64,000 bases of DNA from Solirubrobacter deserti (GTDB lineage: Bacteria > Actinomycetota > Thermoleophilia > Solirubrobacterales > Solirubrobacteraceae): contig NZ_JAPCID010000033.1 of the NCBI RefSeq assembly GCF_027587175.1, positions 17,921 through 81,920 on the forward strand. Direction: 5' to 3'. Of this stretch, positions 35,185 to 43,604 are shown piece after piece (within the stretch, counting starts at the first letter, position 1; the number at the start of each line of letters is the position of its first letter). The translations under genes were made by a program, and so were the position numbers. The notes under the pieces were generated by a model that saw nothing but the letters and a program-made list of their open reading frames with translations, did not search any database and had not been told where the DNA came from.

Positions 35185-35915
35185 CTGCGCGCGCACTCCG
35201 CTTCGTTGCTTCTCCGCTTCGCGGCCGCGCGACGCACATCGAACGTCGCGTCGAACGTATCGACATTGACCACATCAATCGTGTAGCGAGTCTGCGCTGC
35301 TCGAACGACGAAGACATCGCCAGCGGCTACGACCGTCCACTCAGTGCAGTCGACGCCGGAGGCTCGCACCACGAGCCGAGTGATGAAGTCCTGCAGACCG
35401 CCGTCCAGCTCATCGTATTCGGTGGCGCGCACAGTTATCCGCAGGCGTCCACCGAACACGGACGCGCGTGTTCCCTGCGGGACCTTGACCCGGACGTTGG
35501 CGTTCATCGTCGGCGTCGGGGAGACCGCTGGAGTTGACGAGGACATTGGAGTTGCGGTTAGTGCGGGTTCGTCCGTCGAGCTCGGCGTCTGCGTGACGGA
35601 CGGTGACGCGGTCGCGTTCCGCCTCGCGGCGTTCGTGGCGTTTGGCTCTGATCCGGCACCGGTCGCCAGTGCGACGAGGAACACGAGCCCGGCAGATACG
35701 GCGACGACAGCACTGACAACGAGGCGCCGGTCGCGATGCGCCACTTCGACTTGGCGATAGCGCGTGTACGCGTACGCGGCTGAAAGCACCAGCACGGCAG
35801 CAGGAGCGCCCTTGGCAACTGGAGCGCTGACGAGGATCGCAACCGCGCCAGCAAGCGAACCCAAGGCGGTCAAGAACTCGGCGTTCGTATTGGACTGAGT
35901 GTTCAACACGAACAA
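35181..35915 (-). CDS. Membrane protein with Thr/Ser/Pro stalk and extracytoplasmic domain
   Basis: The 244-aa product has hydrophobic helices at about 14-33, 37-52 and 66-86 (VVSAVVAVSAGLVFLVALAT). A low-complexity Ser/Thr/Pro stretch follows (about 100-135), then a beta-rich domain of ~100 residues (RVKVPQGTRASVFGGRLRIT; WTVVAAGDVFVVRAAQTRYT). This layout suggests an extracytoplasmic domain on a flexible stalk. Family unknown. It is convergent with the helicase, overlapping its corrected stop by 4 bases, and reads against the rest of the module. Its codon use is less G/C-extreme than its neighbours, so it may be a later insertion. Confidence 0.65.
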   Translation of the reverse strand: MFVLNTQSNTNAEFLTALGSLAGAVAILVSAPVAKGAPAAVLVLSAAYAYTRYRQVEVAHRDRRLVVSAVVAVSAGLVFLVALATGAGSEPNATNAARRNATASPSVTQTPSSTDEPALTATPMSSSTPAVSPTPTMNANVRVKVPQGTRASVFGGRLRITVRATEYDELDGGLQDFITRLVVRASGVDCTEWTVVAAGDVFVVRAAQTRYTIDVVNVDTFDATFDVRRAAAKRRSNEAECARS

Positions 35916-36045
35916 GCGTATGAGCCCGCGAGCCGCACTGCACCCGGTTCGTGAAGCCGCGAACTATCGGGGCTGACGTTCCCAAACGACCCAGCTGCCC
36001 GTCGCGCCATCGAGAACCTCACCTTCCTTCGAAAGGAGCTCGCGC

Positions 36046-37089
36046 ATGAGCGCGATCACCGCTGCCCTGCGGCAGCTCGACGACGTCGCCGCCGAAGGCG
36101 ACCTCGTTCCCAACCCCCTCGTGTCCCACACGCTCGAGCTGGAGACGCCGAGCGATCCGATCGTCCTTCCCGGCGGCAAGCGCATCTACCCGCCGACGCT
36201 GCACGGCGAGCGCGTCGACGCGCTCGCCCTGGCGCTGCTCGACATGGACGACCCATCCGCATCGAACTTCCTGCGGTTGATCGGACCGCCCGGGGCCGGC
36301 AAGAGCCAGATCGCCCGGGCGATCGCCTACCGCCTCTGGGCCGAGCGCGGCCGAGCGGTCGAGGACCGCCGCGGCGCGCCGTTCTACGGCTTCGTGGAGA
36401 TGCAGCCCGGGCCGTCCTCGGACGAGTTCTTCTTTCGTCACGAGTGGGTGCCTGTCGCCGGCTCGGGCGGCCAGGTCTCGCTGGTGGACTCGGCATTCGT
36501 GCAGGCAATGCGCGAGGGCTGGGTGGTGATGATCGACGAGGTCAACACCGCCCGCGACGTCTGCCTGCTCTCGATCAACGCGACGCTCGACGGACGCCTT
36601 GCCCTCTACCTGTCGGCCACAGGAGAGACCGTCATCGCGCAGCCCGGGTTCGCCGTCATCCTGGCTTACAACCCCGGGCTGGTCGGCGCGACGGACATCC
36701 CGGATGCGTGGCACTCGCGCTTCCCAGCGACGCTCGAAGTGACCAGCCACTGGGCGGCACTGGCTGAGCTCGGCGCGCCCGCGGCGCTGGTTCGCGAGGC
36801 GGCCACGCTCGATCGCCAGCGGATCGCCGGCGAGGACGGGCTGACGTGGACGCCGCAGTTCCGCGACATCGAATCGCTGTGGCGGATGAGCGAACGCGTC
36901 GGCGAGCGCGCCGCGCTGGCGTTCTTCGCCTCGAACCTGCATGAGCAGGTCCAGGCGGGCAAGCTGCAGGACGTCGAGGCGGCGGCCACGTGCCGGATGC
37001 TCGACCAAGCCGGCTACGGCAAGTACCGGGTGCGGCCCAGCGGCGGAGTGCCGAACCTGCACGGGTACGCGCGGGCGGTGACCGGCTGA
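36046..37089 (+). CDS. MoxR-type AAA+ ATPase
   Basis: MoxR ATPases act as chaperones together with a VWA-domain partner, and that partner is encoded next. The 347-aa product has Walker A IGPPGAGKSQIARAIAYRLW (K86), Walker B GWVVMIDEVNTARDV near residue 160, and a sensor region AVILAYNPGL. It belongs to the CbbQ/NirQ/GvpN-like branch by size. The start is ATG 36046 with GAAAGGAG 8 bases upstream. Its stop and the next start share one base (TGATG), so the two proteins are translated in step, as expected for a complex. Confidence 0.88.
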   Translation: MSAITAALRQLDDVAAEGDLVPNPLVSHTLELETPSDPIVLPGGKRIYPPTLHGERVDALALALLDMDDPSASNFLRLIGPPGAGKSQIARAIAYRLWAERGRAVEDRRGAPFYGFVEMQPGPSSDEFFFRHEWVPVAGSGGQVSLVDSAFVQAMREGWVVMIDEVNTARDVCLLSINATLDGRLALYLSATGETVIAQPGFAVILAYNPGLVGATDIPDAWHSRFPATLEVTSHWAALAELGAPAALVREAATLDRQRIAGEDGLTWTPQFRDIESLWRMSERVGERAALAFFASNLHEQVQAGKLQDVEAAATCRMLDQAGYGKYRVRPSGGVPNLHGYARAVTG

Positions 37090-38849
37090 TGGCCTCCACC
37101 ACCCGCACCGGGCCGGCGCCGTTCGCGCAACAGCTGCACCGCGCCGCCGCCCAACGCGGCCGGCTCGACCCGCTCTATCAGGACCTGTCCGAGCAGCTGA
37201 CCCGGATCCTGCAGCGCCTGTACCCGGTGTGGGCACTGATCGGCCCGGGGCTCTCCGACCCCGGGCACATCGAGCTGCACTCGCGCTGGATCTATCTCGA
37301 CGCCGACGAGCTGCTCGGCACCCGCGAGCAGCTGATGGCCGGGACGATCCCGCGCCGCCGCGTGCTCGGCACGTTCGGCGTCGCGTTGCACGAGACGTTC
37401 CACGGCAAGCACACCAAGCGCTGGGCGATGGAGTACGACCTCCAGCTCGCACGCTCCGACGACCCCGCCGAGCGACAGCTCGCCGAGGATCGCCGGCTGC
37501 TGGAGGAGCCACGGATGGAGGCCCACGGCTGCCGCGACTTCCCGCCAGACTCGATCCGGGGACGTTTCACTCGCCATGCCCTGCAGACGGCGGTCACCGA
37601 CACGCTCGTGCCGCGCTTCGCCGCCGAGTTGCTCGACCGGGGCGACGAGCCGGTCACGCGCGAGCTCGCCGGCCGCGCCGCCGTCTACCTGCGCGCCCGC
37701 ACGCTGTACGGCGCCGCCGCCCCGGCCGCCCTGGGCTGGCTGGAGCCGATCTGGGCGAGCGTGCTCGGTCCGGACGACGTGGCGGCGCTGGACGCGTCGT
37801 TCGCGGGGCTGATCTGGATCGCCGACGGCGACTTGGACGGCCTTGACGACGCCGCCCGCGCCTACCGGGAGATCATCGGCTCACCCGACGAGGTCCATGC
37901 CGATGCAGGGACCGCGGGTGCGCCCACCGTCGGCACGCTGGCCGAGGCGCTCGAGCAGGCCGAGGCGGTCGCGCGGTCCGGGCAGCTCGTGCAGCTCGAG
38001 CACGACGTCGACCTGCAGGCGCTGCTCGAGGACGTCGCGCGCGCCGGCGAGAGCGACGCGCCCGGGCCCGGCGCCGGCACGGGCGCGCCGAGCGGGCGGA
38101 TGCCGGACCGCAGGGTCGATCGGCCGCCGTTCGGCGACGAGATCGCCCAGGCCCGCCGCTACGCGACGCGGATGCGGCAGGCGATGACGCTCGGCACGCG
38201 CACGATCGACAAGCGCACGCCCGGCGGGCGCTTCGACGGCCGCGCCTACGCGCGCGGCCAGGCCCAGCGCACGCACGGACGACCGGTCAGCACGCACCCG
38301 TGGCAGATCACCCGCCAGATCACAGCGCCGATCCAGGAGCCCCACGTCGCGCTGGTGATAGACACCTCCGGCTCGATGGCCGGCTACGAGTACGCGCTCG
38401 GCCCGATCGCCTGGATCCTCACCGACGGGCTGCGCCAGATCGGCGGACGCTGCGCGATCGCCCTCTTCGGCTCGGGCGCCGAGCTGCTCAGCGACGGCAG
38501 CGAACGGCTGCGGCTGGTGCCAGGTATCCGCACCGGCGGCGGCACCGCGTTCGCCGGCGACGCGCTCGTCGCCGCCTCCGACCGTCTGGACATGACCAAC
38601 CCACGCCGCCCGCGCTTTGCCTACGTGCTCAGCGACGGCGGCTGGTACGACACCCCCGCCGGCGTCGAACGCATCCACTGGCTCGCCGACCATGGCGTCC
38701 CCACCATCCACATCGCCATCGGCATCGCCCCGCTCTCGGTCGAAGCCGACCGCATCGTGGTCATCGACGACCCCGCCGACGCGCTCGACCAGGTCGCCGC
38801 CGACACCGTCGCCGCCCTACGCGGCAGGCACACGCCCCGGCGCCCCTGA
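37089..38849 (+). CDS. VWA-domain protein with N-terminal HExxH metallopeptidase-like domain
   Basis: The 586-aa partner of the MoxR ATPase. The N-terminal part contains GVALHETFHGKHTKRW: H101-E102-x-x-H105, the zinc-peptidase signature, with a further His at 108. This recalls DUF2201-type proteins, which join a metallopeptidase-like domain to a VWA-like domain. A Gly/Ala/Pro-rich linker lies near 325-350. The C-terminal VWA domain has a full MIDAS start DTSGSMAG at residues 425-432 and the later motifs TGGGTAFAGDAL and YVLSDGGWYDTP. The product is probably cytoplasmic, as there is no signal peptide. A substrate-remodelling or proteolytic complex with MoxR is inferred. Confidence 0.85.
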   Translation: MASTTRTGPAPFAQQLHRAAAQRGRLDPLYQDLSEQLTRILQRLYPVWALIGPGLSDPGHIELHSRWIYLDADELLGTREQLMAGTIPRRRVLGTFGVALHETFHGKHTKRWAMEYDLQLARSDDPAERQLAEDRRLLEEPRMEAHGCRDFPPDSIRGRFTRHALQTAVTDTLVPRFAAELLDRGDEPVTRELAGRAAVYLRARTLYGAAAPAALGWLEPIWASVLGPDDVAALDASFAGLIWIADGDLDGLDDAARAYREIIGSPDEVHADAGTAGAPTVGTLAEALEQAEAVARSGQLVQLEHDVDLQALLEDVARAGESDAPGPGAGTGAPSGRMPDRRVDRPPFGDEIAQARRYATRMRQAMTLGTRTIDKRTPGGRFDGRAYARGQAQRTHGRPVSTHPWQITRQITAPIQEPHVALVIDTSGSMAGYEYALGPIAWILTDGLRQIGGRCAIALFGSGAELLSDGSERLRLVPGIRTGGGTAFAGDALVAASDRLDMTNPRRPRFAYVLSDGGWYDTPAGVERIHWLADHGVPTIHIAIGIAPLSVEADRIVVIDDPADALDQVAADTVAALRGRHTPRRP

Positions 38850-38898
38850 TCTCCCCGGGCCCCGTCCGCCGCCTCCTCACCTTCCGAAAGGACACCTC

Positions 38899-40680
38899 AT
38901 GCCTGACCTGCAGGCGCCGCCGACCGCGGCGCCGTCGCTGTTTGACGTCACCACCACCGCGCCCGCCGACCTGGCCGGCACGCTTGTGCGCGTCCCGCTC
39001 GACGAGATCGAGCTCGCCCCCAACGCCCGCCACGACATCGCCGCCGACGGCATCCAGCGGCTCGCGCACATGCTGATGTCGATGGGCCAGCTGGTCCCGT
39101 GCATCGGCCACCGCCCCGCCGGCCAGCCGGTCGTCCTCTACGCCGGCCAACGCCGCCTGCTCGCCGCCCGCGCCAGCCACCAGCTCGCCACCGACGGCTC
39201 CCAGCCCGTCCAAAGCCTGATCGTCCTGCTGCTCGACCACGCCCCCACCCCGGACGAGATCCGCCGCATCCAAGCCCAGGAGAACCAACGCGAAGACCTC
39301 ACCCTCACCGACCAACAGGCCCAGTTCGCCGACTGCTGGGCCGCCCGCGCCGGCCTGCCCGAGAGCGACCGGATCGCCGCCGTGTGCGCCGACCTGGGCA
39401 TCGGCGCGGTCAAGGCCCACAACCTGCGCCGCCAGCTCACGCTCCCGGAACCGATCCGCACCCGCGTCGCCGACCGCCCCGCCGAACGCCAGCTCTCGGT
39501 CACGCTCGCCAACCGGCTCGCCGACATGCACGAGATCGCCCCCGAGCTCACGCACGCCGTCGCCGACCGCATCACCACGCCTGACCTGCAGGAAGCCGCC
39601 CTGCGCGACCTCGGCGCCTTCGTGCACCGCACCCTCGTCGAAGACGAGACCACCTATGCCGTCCGCATCGACGACGGCGCCCTGCTCGACGCCCACACCC
39701 AGCTCACGCTCGCCCGCCAGCACCTCACCGCCAGCGCGCGACACACCGCCGGCACCGTCCTGGGCTGCGACGTCGACCAGCTCGACACCGAACTCGACAC
39801 GCTGCAGGCCACGGCCCAGCGCACCCGGGCTGCGCTGCGCGTGGACAGCACGCTGCGCGAGCGCGCCCGCACCGGCCGCTACGCCTACGTCCACGACCGC
39901 GGCCCCGACTTCGCCGCCGGCATCTGGGTCATCGACCCCGCCTTCATGCTCGACGCCCTCAACCACGCGATCACCGACACCGACGACACCCAACCGGCCA
40001 CCGACCCGGCGTACTTCGCCGGCGCGCACCTGGACGCCCCGGACCTGCGCGACGCGCTCGCCGACGAGAAAGCCCGCCGCCACGACCAACGCCAACGCCA
40101 CGCCGACGCCGTCCGCACCAACCTCGGCCTCGGCCACGACCTGCGCGCCGGCCTCATCGACCCCACCCCCACCCAACTCGACGCCCTCCGCGCCATCGTC
40201 TGCCGACTGCTCGCCCGCCAGTACCGCGACGTGCTCGCCTACGGCGCCGGCTGGACCGACCCCGACCGCCAACGACCCGTCGGCGAAAGCGGCCGCCACG
40301 AACCCATGCCCGTCGACGCGATCATCGACGCCGAACTCCAACGCGCGCTCGCCGAACCGGACCCGCTGCGCGGCATCGCCGCGCTGGTCGCCCGCTTCGC
40401 CGCCGCCTTCGTCCTGGACCCCGACGGCATCACCCGCACCAAGACCCTCGGCCATGAACGCATGAGCCGCAAGCTCGACGAAGCCCTCCCCGGCGGCGAG
40501 GACCCGCTCCGCGACGCCCTCTGGAGCTTCCTACGCCCGATGCTCTCCCCACGCCTCGCCGACCTGCACCGCGACACCTTCATCACCGACCCCACCGACC
40601 GCAGCACCGTCGACCTCGACGCTCACCGCGCCGACACCAACCTGGACGACCTCGACCTCGACGAACCGTCCGCACCCTGA
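38899..40680 (+). CDS. ParB-like partition/nuclease domain protein
   Basis: The 593-aa product starts at ATG 38899 after GAAAGGA. Residues about 28-130 form a ParB N-terminal domain: VPLDEIELAPNARHDI, then YAGQRRLLAAR (the GxRR CTP/DNA-contact motif, residues 83-86), and IQAQENQREDLTLTDQQAQF. A helix-turn-helix-like stretch (DRIAAVCADLGIGAVKAHNL) follows. The long C-terminal part is Asp/Arg-rich and unassigned. No ParA gene or parS array is visible, and chromosomal ParB is much shorter, so a regulatory or nuclease role within the mobile module is more likely than classical partition. Confidence 0.8.
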   Translation: MPDLQAPPTAAPSLFDVTTTAPADLAGTLVRVPLDEIELAPNARHDIAADGIQRLAHMLMSMGQLVPCIGHRPAGQPVVLYAGQRRLLAARASHQLATDGSQPVQSLIVLLLDHAPTPDEIRRIQAQENQREDLTLTDQQAQFADCWAARAGLPESDRIAAVCADLGIGAVKAHNLRRQLTLPEPIRTRVADRPAERQLSVTLANRLADMHEIAPELTHAVADRITTPDLQEAALRDLGAFVHRTLVEDETTYAVRIDDGALLDAHTQLTLARQHLTASARHTAGTVLGCDVDQLDTELDTLQATAQRTRAALRVDSTLRERARTGRYAYVHDRGPDFAAGIWVIDPAFMLDALNHAITDTDDTQPATDPAYFAGAHLDAPDLRDALADEKARRHDQRQRHADAVRTNLGLGHDLRAGLIDPTPTQLDALRAIVCRLLARQYRDVLAYGAGWTDPDRQRPVGESGRHEPMPVDAIIDAELQRALAEPDPLRGIAALVARFAAAFVLDPDGITRTKTLGHERMSRKLDEALPGGEDPLRDALWSFLRPMLSPRLADLHRDTFITDPTDRSTVDLDAHRADTNLDDLDLDEPSAP

Positions 40681-40697
40681 CCAAACACGCGCAGCCC

Positions 40698-40728
40698 GTG
40701 CGACCCGCCCATCCGTGGCGGGCCGCAC
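40698..40728 (+). terminator. Stem-loop after ParB-like gene
   Basis: An 11-bp stem with one mismatch and a 7-base loop: GTGCG (40698-40702) pairs with CGCAC (40724-40728), and CCCGCC (40704-40709) pairs with GGCGGG (40717-40722). It begins 18 bases past the stop codon. It probably ends the transcript from the MoxR/VWA/ParB genes. Confidence 0.5.
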
Positions 40729-40801
40729 CGGTGCGCCCTTCTTTGGGCCTGTCGCGTTGTCCGACCTGCCGTCGCACGATCCCACCGGGAGAATGTGCAC
40801 G

Positions 40802-41455
40802 ATGGACGGCAAGATGCCACACCTCTGGCCGCCGGGAACGCTGGAGCGCATCAACGACGTCACACACTTCGTCGCCGGCCACCTCGTGACCCAACAGCAA
40901 ATCGATCTCCTCGAGGACCGCGACCTCGCACAGTGGATCGCGCTCATCAGCGGGCACGTCGGGCGCGCCGCCGAGCTCGTCGCCCGCGCCCCTGACGACA
41001 CGGACACCCTCCGCGGCGCCGTCGTCTGGCTCGCCTGCGCCAGCGCCGACACCATCCGCGCCAAAGCCGCCTTCGACGCCACCGACCCGACCACCGAACT
41101 CAACGAGCTCGGAGCCCAGATCGCCGGCGTGCTGATGATGGAACGCCCGCGCCGCCCGACCAACCAAGTGCTGACCGTCGTGCACGGCCTGGGCACCCTC
41201 ATCGACTACGCACAGCCGCTGCTCCACGCCCCCGGCGAAGGCGGAGCCACCCCCTTCACCCGCGGCGTGGTCGCCGTGATCAAGGCCGAGAACCCGGAGC
41301 TCGGGACTCGACCGGCCGGCGAGGACGAGGACGACTTCGACCCAGTCGAAGAAGTCAGCCACGAGCTGCACAGCCTCGCGGGCACCGCCGGCACCGCCGC
41401 CACGGTCCTGCACCCCGGCGGCCCCGTCGGGATGCCGGAAGCCTTCGACGAATAG
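40802..41455 (+). CDS. Hypothetical protein, 217 aa
   Basis: The start is taken as ATG 40802 because GGGAG lies 9 bases upstream; ATG 40793 in the same frame is the alternative. The protein is helical and acidic (TLERINDVTHFVAGHLVTQQ; DLAQWIALISGHVGRAAELV; AVVWLACASADTIRAKAAFD), ending in a low-complexity acidic segment with EDEDDFDPVEEVSHELH. No family is recognised. It lies between the ParB-like gene and the zinc-ribbon HTH gene in the same direction. Confidence 0.6.
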   Translation: MDGKMPHLWPPGTLERINDVTHFVAGHLVTQQQIDLLEDRDLAQWIALISGHVGRAAELVARAPDDTDTLRGAVVWLACASADTIRAKAAFDATDPTTELNELGAQIAGVLMMERPRRPTNQVLTVVHGLGTLIDYAQPLLHAPGEGGATPFTRGVVAVIKAENPELGTRPAGEDEDDFDPVEEVSHELHSLAGTAGTAATVLHPGGPVGMPEAFDE

Positions 41456-41487
41456 GCGGCCAGCGCGCGGCTCAGAAGTTCCCGGGC

Positions 41488-42000
41488 ATGCGCTCGCGCA
41501 CCACCGACCACTTCACCCGCCGCCGCAACGTCCTCCTCGCCCAACACCACCGCGACCAGGGCTGGAGCACCGCCCAGATCGCCCACCTGCTCAACCGCGC
41601 CCCCGCGACCATCCGCGGCTACCTCCACGACCCCACCGGCACCAAAGCGCAGGCACGCAAGGCCAGCTACGCCGGCAACTGCGAACGCTGCGGCGCACCG
41701 ACCTCCGGCGCCGACGGCAAACGCCGAGGAGCCCAGCACTGCCAGCGCTGCAAGCCGCAGTCGCGCCCGCGCTGGACCCGCGAGACCGTCCGCGGCGCCC
41801 ACCGCTTCTGGCGCGAACGCTTCGGCTTCACCGCCTCCTCCGTCGACTGGTCCGGCACCCACGCCCGCCGCCGCGGCGGCGACGCCCTCACCCGCTACCA
41901 GTCCGCCCACTGGCCCTCCCAATCGGTCATCCGCCGCCTCTACGGCACCCCAGCCGCGGCACTCGCCGACGCCTTCCCCGACGAACGTTCCCGCGCGTGA
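41488..42000 (+). CDS. HTH protein with zinc ribbon
   Basis: The 170-aa product opens with a basic region and a resolvase/homeodomain-like helix-turn-helix (QGWSTAQIAHLLNRAPATIR). It is followed by a four-Cys ribbon: NCERCGAPTSG and HCQRCKPQSR (residues about 65-90). The C-terminal region (WTRETVRGAHRFWRERFGFT; SAHWPSQSVIRRLYGTPAAA) looks like a second DNA-binding part seen in actinobacterial phage and plasmid proteins. It is likely a regulator or DNA-binding accessory protein of the module. Its stop overlaps the next start in GTGA. Confidence 0.7.
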   Translation: MRSRTTDHFTRRRNVLLAQHHRDQGWSTAQIAHLLNRAPATIRGYLHDPTGTKAQARKASYAGNCERCGAPTSGADGKRRGAQHCQRCKPQSRPRWTRETVRGAHRFWRERFGFTASSVDWSGTHARRRGGDALTRYQSAHWPSQSVIRRLYGTPAAALADAFPDERSRA

Positions 42001-43139
42001 GCGGGCTCGTCGCCTCGGGCTCGCGCACCGCCGGTGCCGCGACCGCACTGGCCGTCACCGCCGTGCTCGGTCTGGCCGCGATGACGAGCCTGATGCCCGG
42101 CCTGCTCCACGAGGATTGCGCGGACTCGAGCGCCGTGCCCTCCAAGCACGCCTCGTCGACGATCCCATCGGACTACCTCGAGCTCTACCGGCAGGCCGGC
42201 GCCGCGTACAGGGTCCCGTGGACGGTGCTCGCCGCGATCGGCGCCATCGAGTCCGATCACGGCCGTTCCAGCGCACCGGGCGTGCGCTCGGGCGTGAACG
42301 CGTTCGGCTGCTGCGCCGGGCCGATGCAGTTCAACCTGACCAACGGTCCGCCCTCCACCTGGCAGACGTATCGCGTCGACGGCGACCACGACGGCGGCTT
42401 CAGCCCGTACGACCCGGCTGACGCGATCCACTCCGCTGGGCGTTACCTGCGCATGCTGCTCGACGGCGCCCGTGGCGACCTGGCCCGCGCCGTGTACGGC
42501 TACAACCACTCCCACGCTTACGTCACCGACGTCCTGCAGCGCGTCCGCCAGTACGCGGACACGCCGGACGATGCCCTCGCAGCCGTCCCCCCGGTTGGAT
42601 GCGCCGGCGGCGACGGGGACACCCCGGCGAATCTGCGGGAAGCCGTCCGCGTGCGGTCGCCGCGGGCGTACGCGATGCTGCCCGCGTGGGCAATGGCCGG
42701 TGGCCGCGCCGCCCAACCGATCGACGCGCGCCTGCTCGACAACGCCCTCTGGCTGCTGCGCACCTACCGGCTGCGCGTGACGGCCGCGCGCGAAGGCGGC
42801 CATCGAACCCACGGTGACGGCACGGCTTTAGACTTGGTGCCTGCCGAACCCGTCGACCAGGAAGCTTGGGATAACTCCGTCGGCGCACTGGCCCGCGACC
42901 TCGGGTGGACGCCTGCCTGCGGAGCCACTGGCACAAGCCCGATCTGCCCGCTCGTCCCGGCGATGCAGTTTGTCGGCTACGACAGCTACCCCGGCCATGG
43001 CTCGCCGAAGACCTGCCACGCACCAGCATGCGCCGCGCACCTGCACCTCTCGTGGGCGTCCCCGTGTTACGGCACCAGCGCACCGGCCGCCCCTTGCGCG
43101 TGGGTAAACGCCTTCGGCCGACGCCGAGACCGAGGGTGA
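41997..43139 (+). CDS. Secreted lytic transglycosylase fused to an M15-like peptidase domain
   Basis: A cell-wall hydrolase of 380 aa with an N-terminal signal or anchor helix (AATALAVTAVLGLAAMTSLM, about 14-33). An SLT domain follows (about 58-185), with the catalytic Glu in WTVLAAIGAIESDHGRS (E85), CCAGPMQFNL and AVYGYNHSHAYVTDVL. The C-terminal part (about 235-375) has GHRTHGDGTALDLVP and, later, AAHLHLSW, matching the His/Asp/His zinc ligands of M15/LAS-type DD-peptidases. Such bifunctional hydrolases serve conjugation systems and phages by opening the peptidoglycan locally. It is coupled to the HTH gene. It supports a conjugative or phage-like origin of the module, although no type IV secretion ATPase is in the window. 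Confidence 0.8.
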   Translation: MSGLVASGSRTAGAATALAVTAVLGLAAMTSLMPGLLHEDCADSSAVPSKHASSTIPSDYLELYRQAGAAYRVPWTVLAAIGAIESDHGRSSAPGVRSGVNAFGCCAGPMQFNLTNGPPSTWQTYRVDGDHDGGFSPYDPADAIHSAGRYLRMLLDGARGDLARAVYGYNHSHAYVTDVLQRVRQYADTPDDALAAVPPVGCAGGDGDTPANLREAVRVRSPRAYAMLPAWAMAGGRAAQPIDARLLDNALWLLRTYRLRVTAAREGGHRTHGDGTALDLVPAEPVDQEAWDNSVGALARDLGWTPACGATGTSPICPLVPAMQFVGYDSYPGHGSPKTCHAPACAAHLHLSWASPCYGTSAPAAPCAWVNAFGRRRDRG

Positions 43140-43323
43140 CGCCGAGCCTTGTGTCGGCGTCGGACAGAGGTCGCGGGAGCCGTGGCACCCAGAGGGTGCA
43201 ATCTGTATGCCGCTAGCGAGTCGGTAGGCGTCGTTGCCCGACACTTGCGCCACCGCCGTCTAGCGGCACGTGAAAGACGACATAGGGAGCTGAGTCGCTC
43301 GTGCTGCTCCGCCTCGCATTGAT

Positions 43324-43584
43324 CTACGCGATCAAGACGGCGAGGTAGAAGCAGCACTCGGCGCAAGGCCTGAGGTCCTCGCCGACTGTTGCGTCAAGGC
43401 GCACGACCGTCGCGTGGGAGGCGCTCGGACACGCGGCGGTCGCATAGGAGACCGCGATCGCGTATACAACGCACTCGGCATTTGACGTCGGCGGGCCCGC
43501 CTGCTTTGCGCGCTCGTGACGACTGCGCCAGTAGGAGAGTTGCCATTGATTCGGGGCATCGCAGTAGGTGAGGTCGGCCTCGAC
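43324..43584 (-). pseudogene. Protein-like open frame without a start codon, probable gene remnant
   Basis: On the minus strand a frame of 86 codons runs from a stop at 43587-43585 to the stop at 43326-43324. It reads like a real protein (LTYCDAPNQWQLSYWRSRHE; CVVYAIAVSYATAACPSAS; GEDLRPCAECCFYLAVLIA), yet contains no ATG, GTG or TTG before its last third. It may be a truncated or frameshifted gene, or an upstream part may have been lost when the RiPP locus or the mobile module was inserted. The remainder of the 43140-43604 gap, on both strands, shows no other feature beyond the ribosome-binding site of the precursor gene. Confidence 0.3.
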
Positions 43585-43604
43585 CTATTCTTTGAGGAGC
43601 TTCA

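Noticed and set aside
32204..35269. Taking the helicase to end at 35269
   Set aside because: The last ~85 codons of that frame are Pro/Ser/Arg-rich shadow sequence, while the alternative frame to 35184 reads as a natural protein end.
38899..40680. Plasmid partition system and replication origin
   Set aside because: Only a ParB-like gene is present; no ParA, parS array, replication initiator or iteron repeats were seen.
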